64,000 nucleotides of DNA from Caulobacter ginsengisoli (GCF_030814835.1 NZ_JAUSVS010000004.1:124001-188000); one strand, 5' to 3'; positions 19,584 through 31,225 are shown, counted from the stretch's first letter. Notes: generated by a model from the sequence alone, not told the origin. Translations and numbers: made by a program.

Positions 19584-21254
19584 TCATCGCGAACCCTCCA
19601 GAGACGGCAGGTCCAACCCCTTCTCCCGCGCGCAATCGATGGCGATGTCATAGCCGGCGTCGGCGTGGCGCATGACGCCTGTGCCGGGGTCGTTCCACAG
19701 CACCCGCTCCAGCCGGCGGGCCGCGTCCTCGGTGCCGTCGGCGACGATGACCATGCCGGCGTGCTGGGAAAAGCCCATCCCGACCCCGCCGCCGTGATGC
19801 AGCGAGACCCAGGTGGCGCCGCTGGCGGTGTTCAGGAGGGCGTTGAGCAGCGGCCAGTCGGAGACGGCGTCGGAGCCGTCGGCCATGGCCTCGGTCTCGC
19901 GGTTGGGGCTGGCGACCGAGCCGCTGTCCAGGTGGTCGCGGCCGATGACGATGGGGGCTTTCAGCTCGCCGGCGGCGACCATGCGGTTGAACTCCAGCCC
20001 GATGCGGTGGCGGTCGCCCAGGCCCACCCAGCAGATGCGGGCGGGCAATCCTTGGAAGGCGATGCGCTCCTTGGCCATGTCCAGCCAGCGGTGCAGGTGT
20101 TTGTCATCGGGCAGCAGGCGTTTGACCGCCGCGTCGGTGGCGGCGATGTCGGCCGGATCGCCGCTGAGCGCCGCCCAGCGGAACGGCCCCACGCCCCGGC
20201 AGAACAGCGGGCGGATATAGGCCGGCACGAAGCCGGGGAAGTCGAAGGCGCCCTCCAGCCCCTCCTCCTTGGCGACCTGGCGGATGTTGTTGCCGTAGTC
20301 GAGGGTGGGGATGCCCATGCGGTGGAAGTCCAGCATGGCCTGGACGTGCGGCACGATGCTGTCGCGGGCGGCCCGGTCGACGCTGGCGGGGTCGGCCAGC
20401 CGCGCCGCCTCCCAGCGCTCCAGGCTCCAGCCGCGCGGCAGGTAGCCGTTGAAGGTGTCGTGGGCGCTGGTCTGGTCGGTGACGACATCGGGCCGTACGC
20501 CTCGGCGCACCAGCTCGGGGAAGATGTCGGCGGCGTTGCCCAGCAGGCCCACCGACACGGCGCGGCCTTCTTGTTTGGCGCGGTCCAGGCGGGCCAGGGC
20601 GTCGTCCAGGTCCTCGGTCGCCTCGTCGAGATAGCGGGTGGCCAGGCGCCGCTCGATGCAGCGCGGCTGGCACTCGACGGCCAGCATCGAGGCCCCGGCC
20701 ATGGTCGCCGCCAGCGGCTGGGCCCCGCCCATGCCGCCCAGGCCCCCGGTCAGGATCCACTTGCCGGCCAGGTCGCCGCCGAAATGCCGGCGTCCGACCT
20801 CGACGAAGGTCTCGTAGGTGCCCTGCACGATCCCCTGGCTGCCGATGTAGATCCAGGACCCGGCGGTCATCTGCCCATACATGGCCAGGCCCAGCTTATC
20901 GAGCTCGTGGAAATGCTCCCAGGTCGCCCAGCGCGGCACCAGGTTGGAGTTGGCGATCAGCACGCGCGGGGCGTCGGCATGGGTGCGGAAGATTCCGACG
21001 GGCTTGCCCGACTGCACCAGCAGGGTCTCGTCGGTCTCCAGCCGGCGCAGGGCGGCGACGATGTTGTCGAAGGCCTCCCAATTGCGGGCCGCCTTGCCGA
21101 TGCCGCCATAGACCACCAGGTCCTCGGGCCGCTCGGCGACCTCGGGATCGAGGTTGTTCATCAGCATACGGAGCGCCGCCTCCGTGACCCAGGACTTGCA
21201 GGTCAGTTCCGTCCCTCGTGGGGCGCGGACGATGCGGCTGTTGGAGGCGCTCAT
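19584..21254 (-). CDS. hutU: Urocanate hydratase
   Basis: 556 residues from ATG at 21254 ([17 protein letters not shown]), the usual length and opening of the family; a 26-residue upstream extension runs into hutF and was rejected. It converts urocanate to 4-imidazolone-5-propanoate using tightly bound NAD+ as electrophile. Conserved blocks: [32 protein letters not shown], the NAD-binding [19 protein letters not shown], and [19 protein letters not shown]. It follows hutF by 7 bp. A 179-bp repeat element lies immediately downstream, before hutH. Confidence 0.95.
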   Translation of the reverse strand: MSASNSRIVRAPRGTELTCKSWVTEAALRMLMNNLDPEVAERPEDLVVYGGIGKAARNWEAFDNIVAALRRLETDETLLVQSGKPVGIFRTHADAPRVLIANSNLVPRWATWEHFHELDKLGLAMYGQMTAGSWIYIGSQGIVQGTYETFVEVGRRHFGGDLAGKWILTGGLGGMGGAQPLAATMAGASMLAVECQPRCIERRLATRYLDEATEDLDDALARLDRAKQEGRAVSVGLLGNAADIFPELVRRGVRPDVVTDQTSAHDTFNGYLPRGWSLERWEAARLADPASVDRAARDSIVPHVQAMLDFHRMGIPTLDYGNNIRQVAKEEGLEGAFDFPGFVPAYIRPLFCRGVGPFRWAALSGDPADIAATDAAVKRLLPDDKHLHRWLDMAKERIAFQGLPARICWVGLGDRHRIGLEFNRMVAAGELKAPIVIGRDHLDSGSVASPNRETEAMADGSDAVSDWPLLNALLNTASGATWVSLHHGGGVGMGFSQHAGMVIVADGTEDAARRLERVLWNDPGTGVMRHADAGYDIAIDCAREKGLDLPSLEGSR

Positions 21255-21261
21255 GAGGGTC

Positions 21262-22584
21262 TCAATCGGTGAGGGCTTGGAGGGCGGAGCGGTAGCGGGC
21301 GGCGACGGCGTCGCGGGCGATGTGGCGGCCATCCTGGACCAGGCGCTTGCCGCCGGCCCAGACCTCGCGCACCGCCCCCTGACCGCTGAACACGAAGCTG
21401 TCGAGGATCAGGTCGTCGGCGCGGCCGGCCAGGGTGGGATGGTCGGGGTCGAGGACGACGAAATCGGCCCGCGCGCCCACGGCGATTTCGCCGACGGAGC
21501 GTCCGGTCGGGCCGGAGCCGGCCTTGGCGGCCTGGGTCCACAGCCAGGCGCCGACATTGCCGCCTTCCTCGCCGCCAAGCGTGCGGTGGCGGGCCTGCAG
21601 GCGGCGGCCGTATTCGAACCAGCGCAGTTCCTCGGCCGGGTTGGTGGAGACATGGCTGTCGGTGCCGATCCCGAACCGGCCTTCGGCGGCGAGATAGGGC
21701 GCGGCGTTGAAAAAGCCGTCGCCGAGATTGCCCTCGGTCGAGGGGCAGAGCACCGCCGTGGCGCCCGACCGGGCCAGGCCCGTGGCCTCGGCGTCGGTCA
21801 TGTGGGTGGCGTGGACCAGGGCCCAGCGGCTCGACAGATCCTGATGGTTCAGCAGCCATTCCACCGGCCGCTGTCCCGACCAGGCCAGGCAGGCCTCGAC
21901 CTCGCCGGTCTGCTCGGCGGCGTGGATATGGATGGGCAGGTCCGGGACGGCGGCCAGGACGGCGGCCATCTGCTCGGGGGTCACGGCCCGCAGGCTGTGG
22001 AAGGAGAGGGCCTCGGCCTTGGTTGTATCGATCAGCCTCAGGAAGCCGTCGACGTCGAAGATGAAGCGCTTCTGGCCATCGGTGGGCGGGGCGCCGCCAA
22101 AGCCGCTGGCGGTGTAGAGCACCGGGGTCAGGGTCAGGCCGATACCCGTGGTCTCGGCCGCCCGGCGGATCGCCCAGGCCATCTCGGCGGGATCGTCGTA
22201 GTGGCCCCCGTCCGGGGCGTTGTGCAGATAGTGGAACTCGCAGATCCCGGCATAACCCTGCTCCAGCAGCTCGACCTGCAGCTGGGCGGCGATGGCCTCG
22301 ACCTGGTCGGGGGTCAGCCTGCCGAGGAAGCCGTACATGGCCGCCCGCCAGGCCCAGAAGTCATCCACCCCCGCCCCGCCGCGCTCGGCCAGGCCCGCCA
22401 TGGCCCTCTGGAAGGCGTGGCTGTGCAGGTTGGTCATCGCCGGGATGACCGCGCCGCTGACCCGCTCGGCGTCGCCCGGCGCCGCGCCGGTCTCGACGGC
22501 GGTGATCTGGCCGTTCGCCACCGTGACGAGAACGTCTCGCGCCCAGCCGCTCGGAAGCCGCGCCTGTTGAAAGAAGAGGTTCAC
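21262..22584 (-). CDS. hutF: Formimidoylglutamate deiminase
   Basis: 440 residues, amidohydrolase superfamily (cytosine-deaminase-like branch). It deiminates N-formimino-L-glutamate to N-formyl-L-glutamate and ammonia. Evidence: metal-site motif [11 protein letters not shown] (about 53-63, with the HSHAFQRA signature of HutF), [24 protein letters not shown] (third His), and the late Asp in [18 protein letters not shown]. It is the first gene of the minus-strand hut operon, divergent from hutI with 63 bp between start codons, so the promoters of both lie in that gap. No HutC repressor is in the window. Confidence 0.94.
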   Translation of the reverse strand: MNLFFQQARLPSGWARDVLVTVANGQITAVETGAAPGDAERVSGAVIPAMTNLHSHAFQRAMAGLAERGGAGVDDFWAWRAAMYGFLGRLTPDQVEAIAAQLQVELLEQGYAGICEFHYLHNAPDGGHYDDPAEMAWAIRRAAETTGIGLTLTPVLYTASGFGGAPPTDGQKRFIFDVDGFLRLIDTTKAEALSFHSLRAVTPEQMAAVLAAVPDLPIHIHAAEQTGEVEACLAWSGQRPVEWLLNHQDLSSRWALVHATHMTDAEATGLARSGATAVLCPSTEGNLGDGFFNAAPYLAAEGRFGIGTDSHVSTNPAEELRWFEYGRRLQARHRTLGGEEGGNVGAWLWTQAAKAGSGPTGRSVGEIAVGARADFVVLDPDHPTLAGRADDLILDSFVFSGQGAVREVWAGGKRLVQDGRHIARDAVAARYRSALQALTD

Positions 22585-22647
22585 GTTGTCGTCGCCCTTT
22601 GCGGGCGCTAGCTAGGCTGCCCCAGGGGCAGGAGGCAAGTGGTTACG

Positions 22648-23844
22648 ATGGAAACGATCGACCTGTTGCTGACCGGCTGCCACGCTGCGGCCATGACCGC
22701 CGGCGGAGCGCCCTACGGGGCCATCGAGGACGCCGCCATCGCGGTGTCGGACGGCGCAATCGCCTGGATCGGCCCGCGCGCCGACCTGCCCGCCGTGACG
22801 GCCCGCCAGACCCTCGATCTGGACGGCCGCTGGGTGACGCCGGGCCTGATCGACTGCCACACCCACCTGGTGTTCGGCGGCGCCCGTATCGCCGATTTCG
22901 AGCGACGGCTTGGCGGCGCAACCTATGCCGAGATCGCCGCGGCCGGCGGCGGCATCCGTTCCACCGTCGCCGCCACAAGGGCCGAGTCCGAGGCCCAGCT
23001 TACCGCCTCGGCCCGCCGCCGGCTGGAGGCCTTCATCGCCGAGGGCGTCACCACCATCGAGATCAAGAGCGGCTATGGCCTCGACCCCGAGACCGAACTG
23101 AAGATGCTGCGGGTGGCCAGGGGCCTGGCCGATCATCGCGTCTCGGTCGTCACGAGTTTCCTCGGCCTGCACACCCTGCCGGCCGGCGTCGACCGCGCCG
23201 CCTATCTCGACCAGATGATCGACGAGGTGCTGCCGGTCTGCGGCGCCGACATGGTCGACGCCTACCTGGAATCCATCGCCTTCGACGAGGCCGAGGTCGC
23301 CCGGCTGTTCGACAAGGCCATGAGCCTGGGCCTGCCCGTCCGCCTGCACGCCGACCAGCTTGAGGATGGCATGGGCGCGGCCCTCGCCGCCCGCTTCAAG
23401 GCCCTCTCGGCCGACCATCTGGAATTCACCTCCCACGCCGGGGTCCAGGCCCTGGCCCATGCCGGAACCGTCGCTGTTCTCCTCCCCGGCGCCTTCGTCA
23501 CCCTGGCCGAGACCCAGAAACCCCCCGTCGCCGCCCTGCGCGCCGCCGGCGTCCCCATGGCCGTGGCCAGCGACTGCAACCCAGGCACCTCGCCGCTGCT
23601 GAGCCTGCGGGCGGCCATGCAGCTGGCCTGCGCCCAGTTCGGCCTGACGCCGGAGGAGAGCCTGGCGGGCGCGACCCGCAACGCGGCGCGGGCCTTGGGG
23701 CTTGGCGATGTCGGGACGCTGGAAGCCGGCAAGGCGGCGGACCTGGCCTGCTGGGATATCGAGCGGCCGGCCGAGCTTAGCTACTGGCTGGGAGGGGCGC
23801 TGCTGCACCGGTCGTGGAAGGCTGGGCGGTCGGTGGTTGGATGA
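22648..23844 (+). CDS. hutI: Imidazolonepropionase
   Basis: 398 residues from ATG at 22648. It hydrolyses 4-imidazolone-5-propanoate to N-formimino-L-glutamate, linking HutU and HutF. Amidohydrolase motifs: LIDCHTHLVFGG (HxH metal ligands), EGVTTIEIKSGYGLD, LPVRLHADQLED, SADHLEFTS, and MAVASDCNPGTSP (Asp ligand). An in-frame GTG at 22639 lies 3 nt after AGGAGG, while the ATG lies 12 nt after it, so the start is ambiguous by three residues. It is divergent from hutF. Confidence 0.94.
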   Translation: METIDLLLTGCHAAAMTAGGAPYGAIEDAAIAVSDGAIAWIGPRADLPAVTARQTLDLDGRWVTPGLIDCHTHLVFGGARIADFERRLGGATYAEIAAAGGGIRSTVAATRAESEAQLTASARRRLEAFIAEGVTTIEIKSGYGLDPETELKMLRVARGLADHRVSVVTSFLGLHTLPAGVDRAAYLDQMIDEVLPVCGADMVDAYLESIAFDEAEVARLFDKAMSLGLPVRLHADQLEDGMGAALAARFKALSADHLEFTSHAGVQALAHAGTVAVLLPGAFVTLAETQKPPVAALRAAGVPMAVASDCNPGTSPLLSLRAAMQLACAQFGLTPEESLAGATRNAARALGLGDVGTLEAGKAADLACWDIERPAELSYWLGGALLHRSWKAGRSVVG

Positions 23845-23861
23845 CTGGTGTAGGATGAGCA

Positions 23862-24023
23862 ATGGCCGAGTCTGAACCGCCCCCAATCGACGATGATGCT
23901 GCCGATGCTCGCGCCGAGGCGGACTATGTCGCGGGGCGAATTGTCAGCCACGAGGCGGTCATGCGTTGGATAAAATCGTGGGGGTCGCGCAACCCGCTTC
24001 CGAGGCCGCGATTGGGTGACTAA
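23862..24023 (+). CDS. Orphan antitoxin-like small protein
   Basis: 53 residues, read from ATG at 23862 to TAA at 24021-24023. The acidic N-terminus (ESEPPPIDDDAADARAEADYVAG) is followed by RIVSHEAVMRWIKSWG and a Pro-rich tail. The vaGrivsHeaVmrWikSWG pattern is that of short type II antitoxins encoded immediately before ParE/RelE-type toxins. No toxin ORF follows: 14 bp after the stop a composite repeat element begins, and then tadC ends on the other strand. It is therefore either a remnant whose toxin was lost or a solitary antitoxin. It begins 17 bp after hutI. Confidence 0.55.
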   Translation: MAESEPPPIDDDAADARAEADYVAGRIVSHEAVMRWIKSWGSRNPLPRPRLGD

Positions 24024-24037
24024 CGGCCGACCGCTCC

Positions 24038-24260
24038 AACTCCGCCCCCGTAGGGGGCGGACGACCGCGCCAGCGCGCGGTCCGGTGGGGGTCTTCGGGC
24101 AAGAGCTCGCACTTCGCCGTTAACGCTCGGGTGTTTTGCAGACAGCCCTCTCGAAGTCGGAACAGCCCCAGCCCTTGCCCGAACACCCCCACCTGGCCGG
24201 GCCACGGGCGCGCTGCAGGCGCGCCTCGGGCGGCCGTCCGCCCCCTACGTGGGCGGAGTT
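24038..24260. repeat. Composite inverted-arm intergenic element, copy 2
   Basis: Same two arm types as the element at 11534-11768 but in opposite order. The left arm (24038-24105) starts AACTCCGCCCCCGTAGGGGG and carries the short core, GGTCCGGTGGGGGT and TTCGGGCAAG. The right arm (about 24174-24260), read on the minus strand, starts AACTCCGCCCACGTAGGGGG and carries the long core CGCGCCTGCAGCGCGCCCG. The arms are inverted around about 70 bp of unrelated sequence. The element abuts the tadC stop codon at 24261. It explains the 237-bp gap after the antitoxin-like gene. Confidence 0.75.
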
Positions 24261-25208
24261 CTAGTGCCCGCCGACGAAACTCTGGCTGATCCGGTAGGCC
24301 GCCGGGATCATCAGCACCCCGATCAGACACGGGAAGATGAACAGGATCAGCGGCACCATCAGCTTGGCCGGCAGGGCCATGGCCTTTTCCTCGGCCCGCA
24401 GCATGCGCTTGGAGCGCATGTCGTCGGAGAAGACGGCCAGGGTTTCGCCCAGGCTGGTGCCCATCTCCTCGGATTGGCGCAGCATGGTGGCGAGCGAAGC
24501 GGCCTCGTCGATGCCCAGGCGCTCGGCGAAGCTGCCCCAGGCGTCCTTGCGGGAGCGGCCGGCGCGCAGTTCCAGGGTCAGGAAGCGCAGGTGGCCGGCC
24601 AGGTTGGGATAGCGGCGGCCCATCTCGTCGGCCACGCGGGCTACGGCGGCGTCGAGGCTGAGGCCCGCCTCGACCGAGGCGACCAGCAGGTCGAGCATGT
24701 CGGGGAAGCCCTCGACATATTCCAGGGCCATCTTGCGGCGGCGGGCCTTGACCACCTGGTCGGGGCCCAGAATGGCGGCGATGGCGAAAACCCCGGCCGC
24801 GCCGATGGCCGCCGGGCCGCCGATGCCGCTCATCGCCCAGGGGACGGTGAACAGGGTGGCCCCGGTCGCCAGGATCAGGGCGAAGCCCCGGGCCCCCAGG
24901 TAGAAGGCCACGGCTTCGCGGCTGTACCAGCCGGCCTGGATCAGGGTCTGGCGGATGGCCGAGATCTGGGCCGGGTCCTGGATGGCCATGCGGTCGCCCA
25001 GCCGCTTGACCGTGCTGACCACCGTGGAGACCGCGGCGCTCTCGCCCGCCCCGCCCTGGACCACCCCGCCGGGGTTAGAGAGCCGGGCCCGCCGCTTGGC
25101 CCCGAACCGGGCCTCGCGCAGCCACAGGAAGCCGCCGCCGCCGACGCCCAGGGCGATCATGCCGGTGGCGGCCCAGGTCAGCCAGGTTTGCAGTTGCGCA
25201 GCGTCCAT
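24261..25208 (-). CDS. tadC: Tad pilus inner-membrane platform protein TadC
   Basis: 315 residues, type II secretion F domain family. Hydrophobic segments occur at the N-terminus (WAATGMIALGVGGGGFLWL), at about 112-165 (LILATGATLFTVPWAM, AIGAAGVFAIAAIL) and at the C-terminus (LMVPLILFIFPCLIGVLMIPAAY). The GSPII_F region YVEGFPDMLDLLVASVEAGLSLDAAVARVADEM is clear. With TadB it forms the platform that the CpaF motor acts on to extrude Flp pili. It is last in the cpaB-cpaC-cpaE-cpaF-tadB-tadC run, 19 bp after tadB, and ends against a repeat element. Confidence 0.9.
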   Translation of the reverse strand: MDAAQLQTWLTWAATGMIALGVGGGGFLWLREARFGAKRRARLSNPGGVVQGGAGESAAVSTVVSTVKRLGDRMAIQDPAQISAIRQTLIQAGWYSREAVAFYLGARGFALILATGATLFTVPWAMSGIGGPAAIGAAGVFAIAAILGPDQVVKARRRKMALEYVEGFPDMLDLLVASVEAGLSLDAAVARVADEMGRRYPNLAGHLRFLTLELRAGRSRKDAWGSFAERLGIDEAASLATMLRQSEEMGTSLGETLAVFSDDMRSKRMLRAEEKAMALPAKLMVPLILFIFPCLIGVLMIPAAYRISQSFVGGH

Positions 25209-25227
25209 GGCGTCAGATCCGCCCCAC

Positions 25228-26183
25228 CTAAATACGCATGTCGATCATGCGCCGCATGACCATGTTGCCGAGGAACATCCAGAAGCCCAGGCCCGCCAGG
25301 CCCATCTGCACCGGCTTGGCGTGGATGACGTCGCCGTAGAAGTGCGGGCTGGCGACGGTCAGGATGGCCAGCACCCCGAACGGGGCGGCGGTGAGGATCA
25401 GGGCCGAAGCGCTGCCCTCGGCCGAGGCGGCCTTGATCTTGAGCCGCATCTTGTGGCGCTCGCGCACCGCCTTGGCGTTCATCTTGAGGAGGCCGGTCAG
25501 GTTGCCGCCGGACTTTTCCTGCAGGCGGATGGTGGCGGCGAAGAGGTCCATGTCCGGGTGGCGGCAGCGGTCGGCGATGCGGCCCACCGCCTGTTCCAGG
25601 GTGGCGCCATAGGCGATCTCGTCGCCGGCCATGCCGAATTCCGAGCCGATCGGATCGGGCATCTCGCGGCCGACCAGAGAGACGGCGGTCGGCACCGGGT
25701 GGCCGGCCTCCAGGCTGCGGATGATCACTTCCAGGGCGTTGGGCAGCTGCTCTCCCAGCATCTTGGCCCGTTTGCCGGCCTTGAATTTGAGGAAGAGCAG
25801 CGGCAGCACGATGCCGGCCACCGGGCCGACGCCGGCGGCGATCAGCGGGTTGTGGGCCAGCATGAAGATGGTCAGGGAGATGCTGACCGCCAGGCCGATA
25901 CAGATCAGGGCCCAGCGCCTGGGCTGATAAGTGACGCCCGAGCGGAGCACCAGTTCGGAAAACCAGCGAACGCCCCGCCGGTTGCCCTTCTCGTCCAGCC
26001 CGCGCTGCTTGCGCAGTTCGAGGACCAGGTCGGCCAGGTTGCCGATCTTGTCGGCGGTGGCCAGCCGCTTGTTGACCTTGCGCTTGGCCCCGGCCACCCG
26101 CACCAGGCCCGAGGCCGCCTGCGCCGCGGTGAACACCGCCGCGGCGACCAGGATCAGGAACACCCAGCGCGGATCGATGCTCA

Positions 26184-26187
<4 letters not shown>
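25228..26187 (-). CDS. tadB: Tad pilus inner-membrane platform protein TadB
   Basis: 319 residues, type II secretion F family. A first membrane helix (WVFLILVAAAVFTAAQAASGLV) precedes a basic cytoplasmic stretch (GAKRKVNKRLATADKIGNLADLVLELRKQRG), a helix pair (about 88-125), the F domain with QLPNALEVIIRSLEAGHPVPTAVSLV and MDLFAATIRLQEKSGGNLTGLL, and a C-terminal helix. The start overlaps the cpaF stop by 4 nt, indicating translational coupling with the motor ATPase. It pairs with TadC to form the assembly platform. Confidence 0.9.
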
Positions 26188-27565
<1,378 letters not shown>

Positions 27566-27566
<1 letters not shown>

Positions 27567-28732
27567 CAGGCGGCCGCCTGGCTATCGGCCCCACGGACGC
27601 TGGGCTGGGCCAGCAGGCGGTCAACCAGTTCCTCGACGTCCTTGACGATGCGCGACTTGGGCCGGTGCTGGCGGATCGGCCCGCCCAGATTGGCCGAGGC
27701 GGCGGCGGCCTCCCAGTCGGAGGTCACCCCACCGTCGCATTTGCGGCCCAGGGCCTTCTCGGCCTCGCCCATCGAGGGGGCGGGACCGAACACCCGCTTG
27801 GCCAGGCGGTTGAGCACGATGCGCGGCGGCGGGCCGGCGCCCAGGTCCTGTTCCAGCTCGCCGGCCAGGGAGCGGGCGGCCAGCAGGGCCGGGACGGTCA
27901 GTTCCGAGACCACCAGCAGCTCGTCCGAGCCGGACAGCACGTCCAGGGTCCAGGGATGGCGGTGGCGGGGGGCGTCGACGACCACGAAGTCGTAAACCTG
28001 GCAGGCGACATCCAGCATACGGATGATCACCTCGGAGGGGGTGTTGGCGAAGGCGCGGGGGTCGCGCGGCCCGGACAGCAGGTCGAAGCCGCCGGGCGCG
28101 GTGGAAGCGAAGGCTTCCAGCATGGCCGCGTCGATGCGCTCCGGAGACTGAGCGGCTCTACTCAGCAGCATGTTCGACGGCGCGCCCAGATAGGCGGCGG
28201 CGGCTCCGTCGGCGAGGTTGAGATCGACCAGGCAGACCCGGCCCTGGCTGCCCTTTCGCTCGGCGAGCGCGCAGGCCATCTCGATGGCGAGCATGGTGGC
28301 GCCGGCCCCGCCGACGGCCCCCATCACCGCCCAGCAGTGGCTGGTGGAGACATGCGGCACCACGTCCTTGGGGGCCAGCAGGGCCCGGGCGGCGTCGGCC
28401 AGGTCCTGGGCCGAGAAAGGGGCCTCCAGCACGTCGGAATGCGGCAGCTTCATCAGCGCCCGCACCAGGGCGGCCGGCAGGGCGTCGCCCGCCAGGATGG
28501 CCGGCGGCGGGGTGGCGGCCCGGCTCAGCGCCCCGATGGCGGCGGTCAGCTCCAGGGGATCGGCCGCGGCGGCGTCGATCAGCACCAGGTCGGGGGTCTC
28601 GCCGAAGGTCCAGCGGCTCTGCAGCCGCTCGGCCCCGCCCACATCGAACTGGGCGCCGACGAAGGCTTCCCGGGCCAGGGACTCCAGCCCCGGACCGACC
28701 ACCAGGATGCGTCTTGCGAAACTCAGGGTCAT
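27566..28732 (-). CDS. cpaE: Pilus localisation ATPase CpaE/TadZ
   Basis: 388 residues. An N-terminal atypical receiver domain (about 8-115; RILVVGPG, DLVLIDAAAAD) is fused to a MinD/ParA-type ATPase domain (about 130-370). The Walker A is deviant: AVMGAVGGAGATML has G-G-A-G-A-T where ParA proteins have a GKT/GKS lysine, a divergence usual for CpaE/TadZ. Other blocks are VCLVDLNLADGAAAAYLG and YDFVVVDAPRHRHPWTLDVL. CpaE places the Tad machine at the cell pole in Caulobacter. The gene lies 13 bp after cpaC, with no cpaD between them. Confidence 0.88.
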
Positions 28733-28745
28733 GACGAACTCACAC

Positions 28746-30104
28746 TCATTGCGTCACCAGGGCGGGCTCAGGCGCCGGGCTCTGGCCGACCGCCGGAGAC
28801 ATCGGCCGGTCCTGGGCGATGCCCTGCAGGATCATGTCCAGGGCGGTCGGCTCGGTGGTGGCGATCAGCGGCTGGGGGGCCAGCAGGCGGCTGTCGGCGG
28901 CGGTGGTCATGCGCGGGGTGACCAGGATGACCAGCTCGGTCTCCTGCTTGCGCCAGCGGGCCGAGCGGAACAGGGCGCCCAGCACCGGCAGGTCGCCGGC
29001 CCAGGGGATCTGGCGCACGGTGTTGGCATAGTCCTGCTGGAAGAGGCCGGCGATGGCGAAGGTCTCGCCGTCCTTCAGCTCGATGGTGGTGGCGGCCCGG
29101 CGGACCAAGAGGCTCGGCAGCTCGAAATTGCCGATCTTCACCGCATGGCTGGAGTCGAGCGAGGAGACCTCGGGCGCGACCTTCAGCCGGATCAGCCCGC
29201 CGTCCTGCACCGTGGGGGTGAACTTCAGGGTGACGCCGAACGGCTTGAACTCGATGGTGACGCTGTCCAGGCCGTTGGGCACCGGATAGGGGAACTCGCC
29301 GCCGGCCAGGAAGGTGGCCTCCTCGCCGGAAATGGCGGCGAGGTTCGGCCGGGCCAGGGTGCGGATGACGCCCTTTTCTTCCAGGGCCCGCAGCGTGGCG
29401 TCCAGGGACAGGGTGCCGACATTGGTCGAGATGCCCAGGGTCCCCTGGGCCGGGTTGTTGCCGACCAGGCCCGTGCCGGTGGCCAGCGTGAAGCCCGACA
29501 GGTTGTGGACGTCCAGGTTGACGCCCAGGTCCTTCAGCGAGGAGCGGGTGACCTCGATGATCCGCACCTCCAGCATCACCTGCTGGGCGGCGCGCACGGT
29601 GACCGAGGAGGAGACGTTCTGCGGCGCATAGCGCTCGGCGATCAGCTTGGCGCGGGCGGCGACCGAGGTGGTCGAGGCCTCGCCGGTCAGCATGACGCCG
29701 CCGGCCATGGCCTGGGCGCGGATGGCCTCGCCGGGCAGGGCGACGCCCAGGTCCGACTGCAGCGAAGCGATGTCGTAGCCGACCTTGACGTCGATGACCT
29801 CGGCCAGGCGGTGGTTGACGTCATAGATCAGGATGTTGGTCACCCCATAGGCCTTGCCGCGCACATAGAGGTTGCGGTCGGTGTTGGCGACGATCTCGGC
29901 GATGTCGGGCTGGGCGACGACGATCTGGCTGGCCGGGACGCTCAGGCGGAAGGCCGCCGACTTGTCCTTGGCGACCTGGATCACCCGGCTGGCCACCGAG
30001 TCGGTGGAATAGCTGAAGTCCTGGTCGGCGCGGGCGAAGACCGGCGCGGCCGGCACGCTCGCGGCCAGCAGGGCCGCCATGAAGATTGCGATGGGTTTTT
30101 TCAC
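28746..30104 (-). CDS. cpaC: Tad outer-membrane secretin CpaC/RcpA
   Basis: 452 residues from a GTG at 30104 that overlaps the cpaB stop by 4 nt (GTGA); the ORF continues upstream without a stop but only as a shadow of cpaB. A signal peptide (IAIFMAALLAASVPAAPVFA) leads to the pilus-assembly N-domain (RVIQVAKDKSAAFRLSVPASQIVVAQPDIAEIV, KAYGVTNILIYD), a BON-like region (ALPGEAIRAQAMAGGVMLTGEAST), and the secretin domain (QVMLEVRIIEVTRSSLKDLGVNLD, RPNLAAISGEEATFLAGGEFPYPV, DLPVLGALFRS, ELVILVTPRM). It forms the outer-membrane gate for the Flp pilus. The usual periplasmic partner CpaD is not encoded here. Confidence 0.92.
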   Translation of the reverse strand: MKKPIAIFMAALLAASVPAAPVFARADQDFSYSTDSVASRVIQVAKDKSAAFRLSVPASQIVVAQPDIAEIVANTDRNLYVRGKAYGVTNILIYDVNHRLAEVIDVKVGYDIASLQSDLGVALPGEAIRAQAMAGGVMLTGEASTTSVAARAKLIAERYAPQNVSSSVTVRAAQQVMLEVRIIEVTRSSLKDLGVNLDVHNLSGFTLATGTGLVGNNPAQGTLGISTNVGTLSLDATLRALEEKGVIRTLARPNLAAISGEEATFLAGGEFPYPVPNGLDSVTIEFKPFGVTLKFTPTVQDGGLIRLKVAPEVSSLDSSHAVKIGNFELPSLLVRRAATTIELKDGETFAIAGLFQQDYANTVRQIPWAGDLPVLGALFRSARWRKQETELVILVTPRMTTAADSRLLAPQPLIATTEPTALDMILQGIAQDRPMSPAVGQSPAPEPALVTQ

Positions 30105-31015
30105 CAGCGGGCTCCCGAACGGTCGGTGGGCACACTCACAGTGGTGGCCTTGCCGCCTTGGGTGATGGTCAGGGTCGAGCCGGCCGGAGCAGTGGGCTTG
30201 GCGGGCGAGGTCTTGCGGGCGGGGCGGCGGGCGGCGAGGCGCGGGGCGTTGGGATCGACCAGCTTGAAGGGGCCCAGATCGGCGCTGCGGACCGGGCCGA
30301 CCGCATCGACCCCGGCCGAGCCGATGCGGCGCAGGGCCAGGCTGAGAATGCCGGCCTCTCCGGCCACGGACAGTTTCTCGGCGTCGGTGACCGAGACCTC
30401 CAGGGTGGCGGTCTTGGGCAGGGCCTTGTCGACCGAGGCGGGGTCGGCATTGAGGTCCATGCCCAGCACCCGCACATCCTGGATGATGACATAGGCGACC
30501 ATCAGCTTGGCGGGCGAGCCCTCGACCTTGCCGTCGCCGACCTCCTTGGCCATCAGCACGTCGACCCGGTCGCCCGGCAGGATATGGCCGCCGCCGCCAT
30601 AGGTGTCGTTGACCTTGATCGTATAGGCCCGCATCCCCGGCGAGATCACCGCCGACAGCGAGGCCCGGTTGGCCCCGCCCGACACCTTCGAGGGCAGGAT
30701 CGGCTCCTTGGGCGAGAACGAAGTCAAGGTCACCGCCGAGCCCTGATCCAGGCGGATCACCTCGTCGATGGTGTGGAAGGCCCCGGTCGGCGCGGCGTCG
30801 GCCGGCATGCGGACCAGCATCAGGTCTTTCGCTTCCAGCTTGTGGCCGAATGGAATGGCGGCCTTGGCGGCGACCACGGGCGTCAGGGCGATGGGCGCGG
30901 CGGCCACGGCCTTGGACGGCCCGGAATTGGCCGGCAGCCAGACCTTGGCGACAAACAGGGCGCCCACCCCCAGAACCGCCGAAGCGCTCAAGCTGACTAT
31001 GGTGGCGAGACGCAT
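30101..31015 (-). CDS. cpaB: Flp pilus assembly protein CpaB/RcpC
   Basis: 304 residues. An N-terminal membrane anchor (IVSLSASAVLGVGALFVAKVWL) is followed by a SAF domain (TPVVAAKAAIPFGHKLEAKDLMLVRMP...GAFHTIDEV) and the RcpC/CpaB domain (SAVISPGMRAYTIKVNDTYGGGGHILPGDRVDVLM, VIIQDVRVLGMD). The C-terminus is basic and Ala/Pro-rich. CpaB is a periplasmic stabiliser of the secretin. It is the first gene of the visible tad operon. The 210 bp between its start and the ubiquitin-like island carry no gene and probably hold the operon promoter; I found no pilin or prepilin peptidase gene there. Confidence 0.9.
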   Translation of the reverse strand: MRLATIVSLSASAVLGVGALFVAKVWLPANSGPSKAVAAAPIALTPVVAAKAAIPFGHKLEAKDLMLVRMPADAAPTGAFHTIDEVIRLDQGSAVTLTSFSPKEPILPSKVSGGANRASLSAVISPGMRAYTIKVNDTYGGGGHILPGDRVDVLMAKEVGDGKVEGSPAKLMVAYVIIQDVRVLGMDLNADPASVDKALPKTATLEVSVTDAEKLSVAGEAGILSLALRRIGSAGVDAVGPVRSADLGPFKLVDPNAPRLAARRPARKTSPAKPTAPAGSTLTITQGGKATTVSVPTDRSGARW

Positions 31016-31225
31016 TCTGTCCCCGCTCCTTCTCGTGCGCCAGTTGTTGGCGGACCCCCGAATTCAAGGGGGAGGATGCGGGATGAGGACTTGCGATATG
31101 TTCAATGAAGACAGTGAAGGGGGGTTAAGGGTGAGTGTTCAGGGGGCGGTAAGGGTAATGGGGGGTTACGGTTTATAGAATATTGGGTCGGGCCCGAAAC
31201 AGACCCCGGCCTCATTCGCCCAGCG

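Noticed and set aside
30105-31067. Upstream extension of the cpaC frame giving a 773-residue product
   Set aside because: The extra part is Arg/Gly-rich shadow of cpaB. The GTG at 30104 has a ribosome site, overlaps the cpaB stop, and is followed immediately by the signal peptide.
31077-31190. CtrA-like half-sites and G-rich runs upstream of cpaB
   Set aside because: TTAA- and TTAC-containing words occur, but none pair at the TTAA-N7-TTAA spacing, so a CtrA site cannot be supported from sequence.
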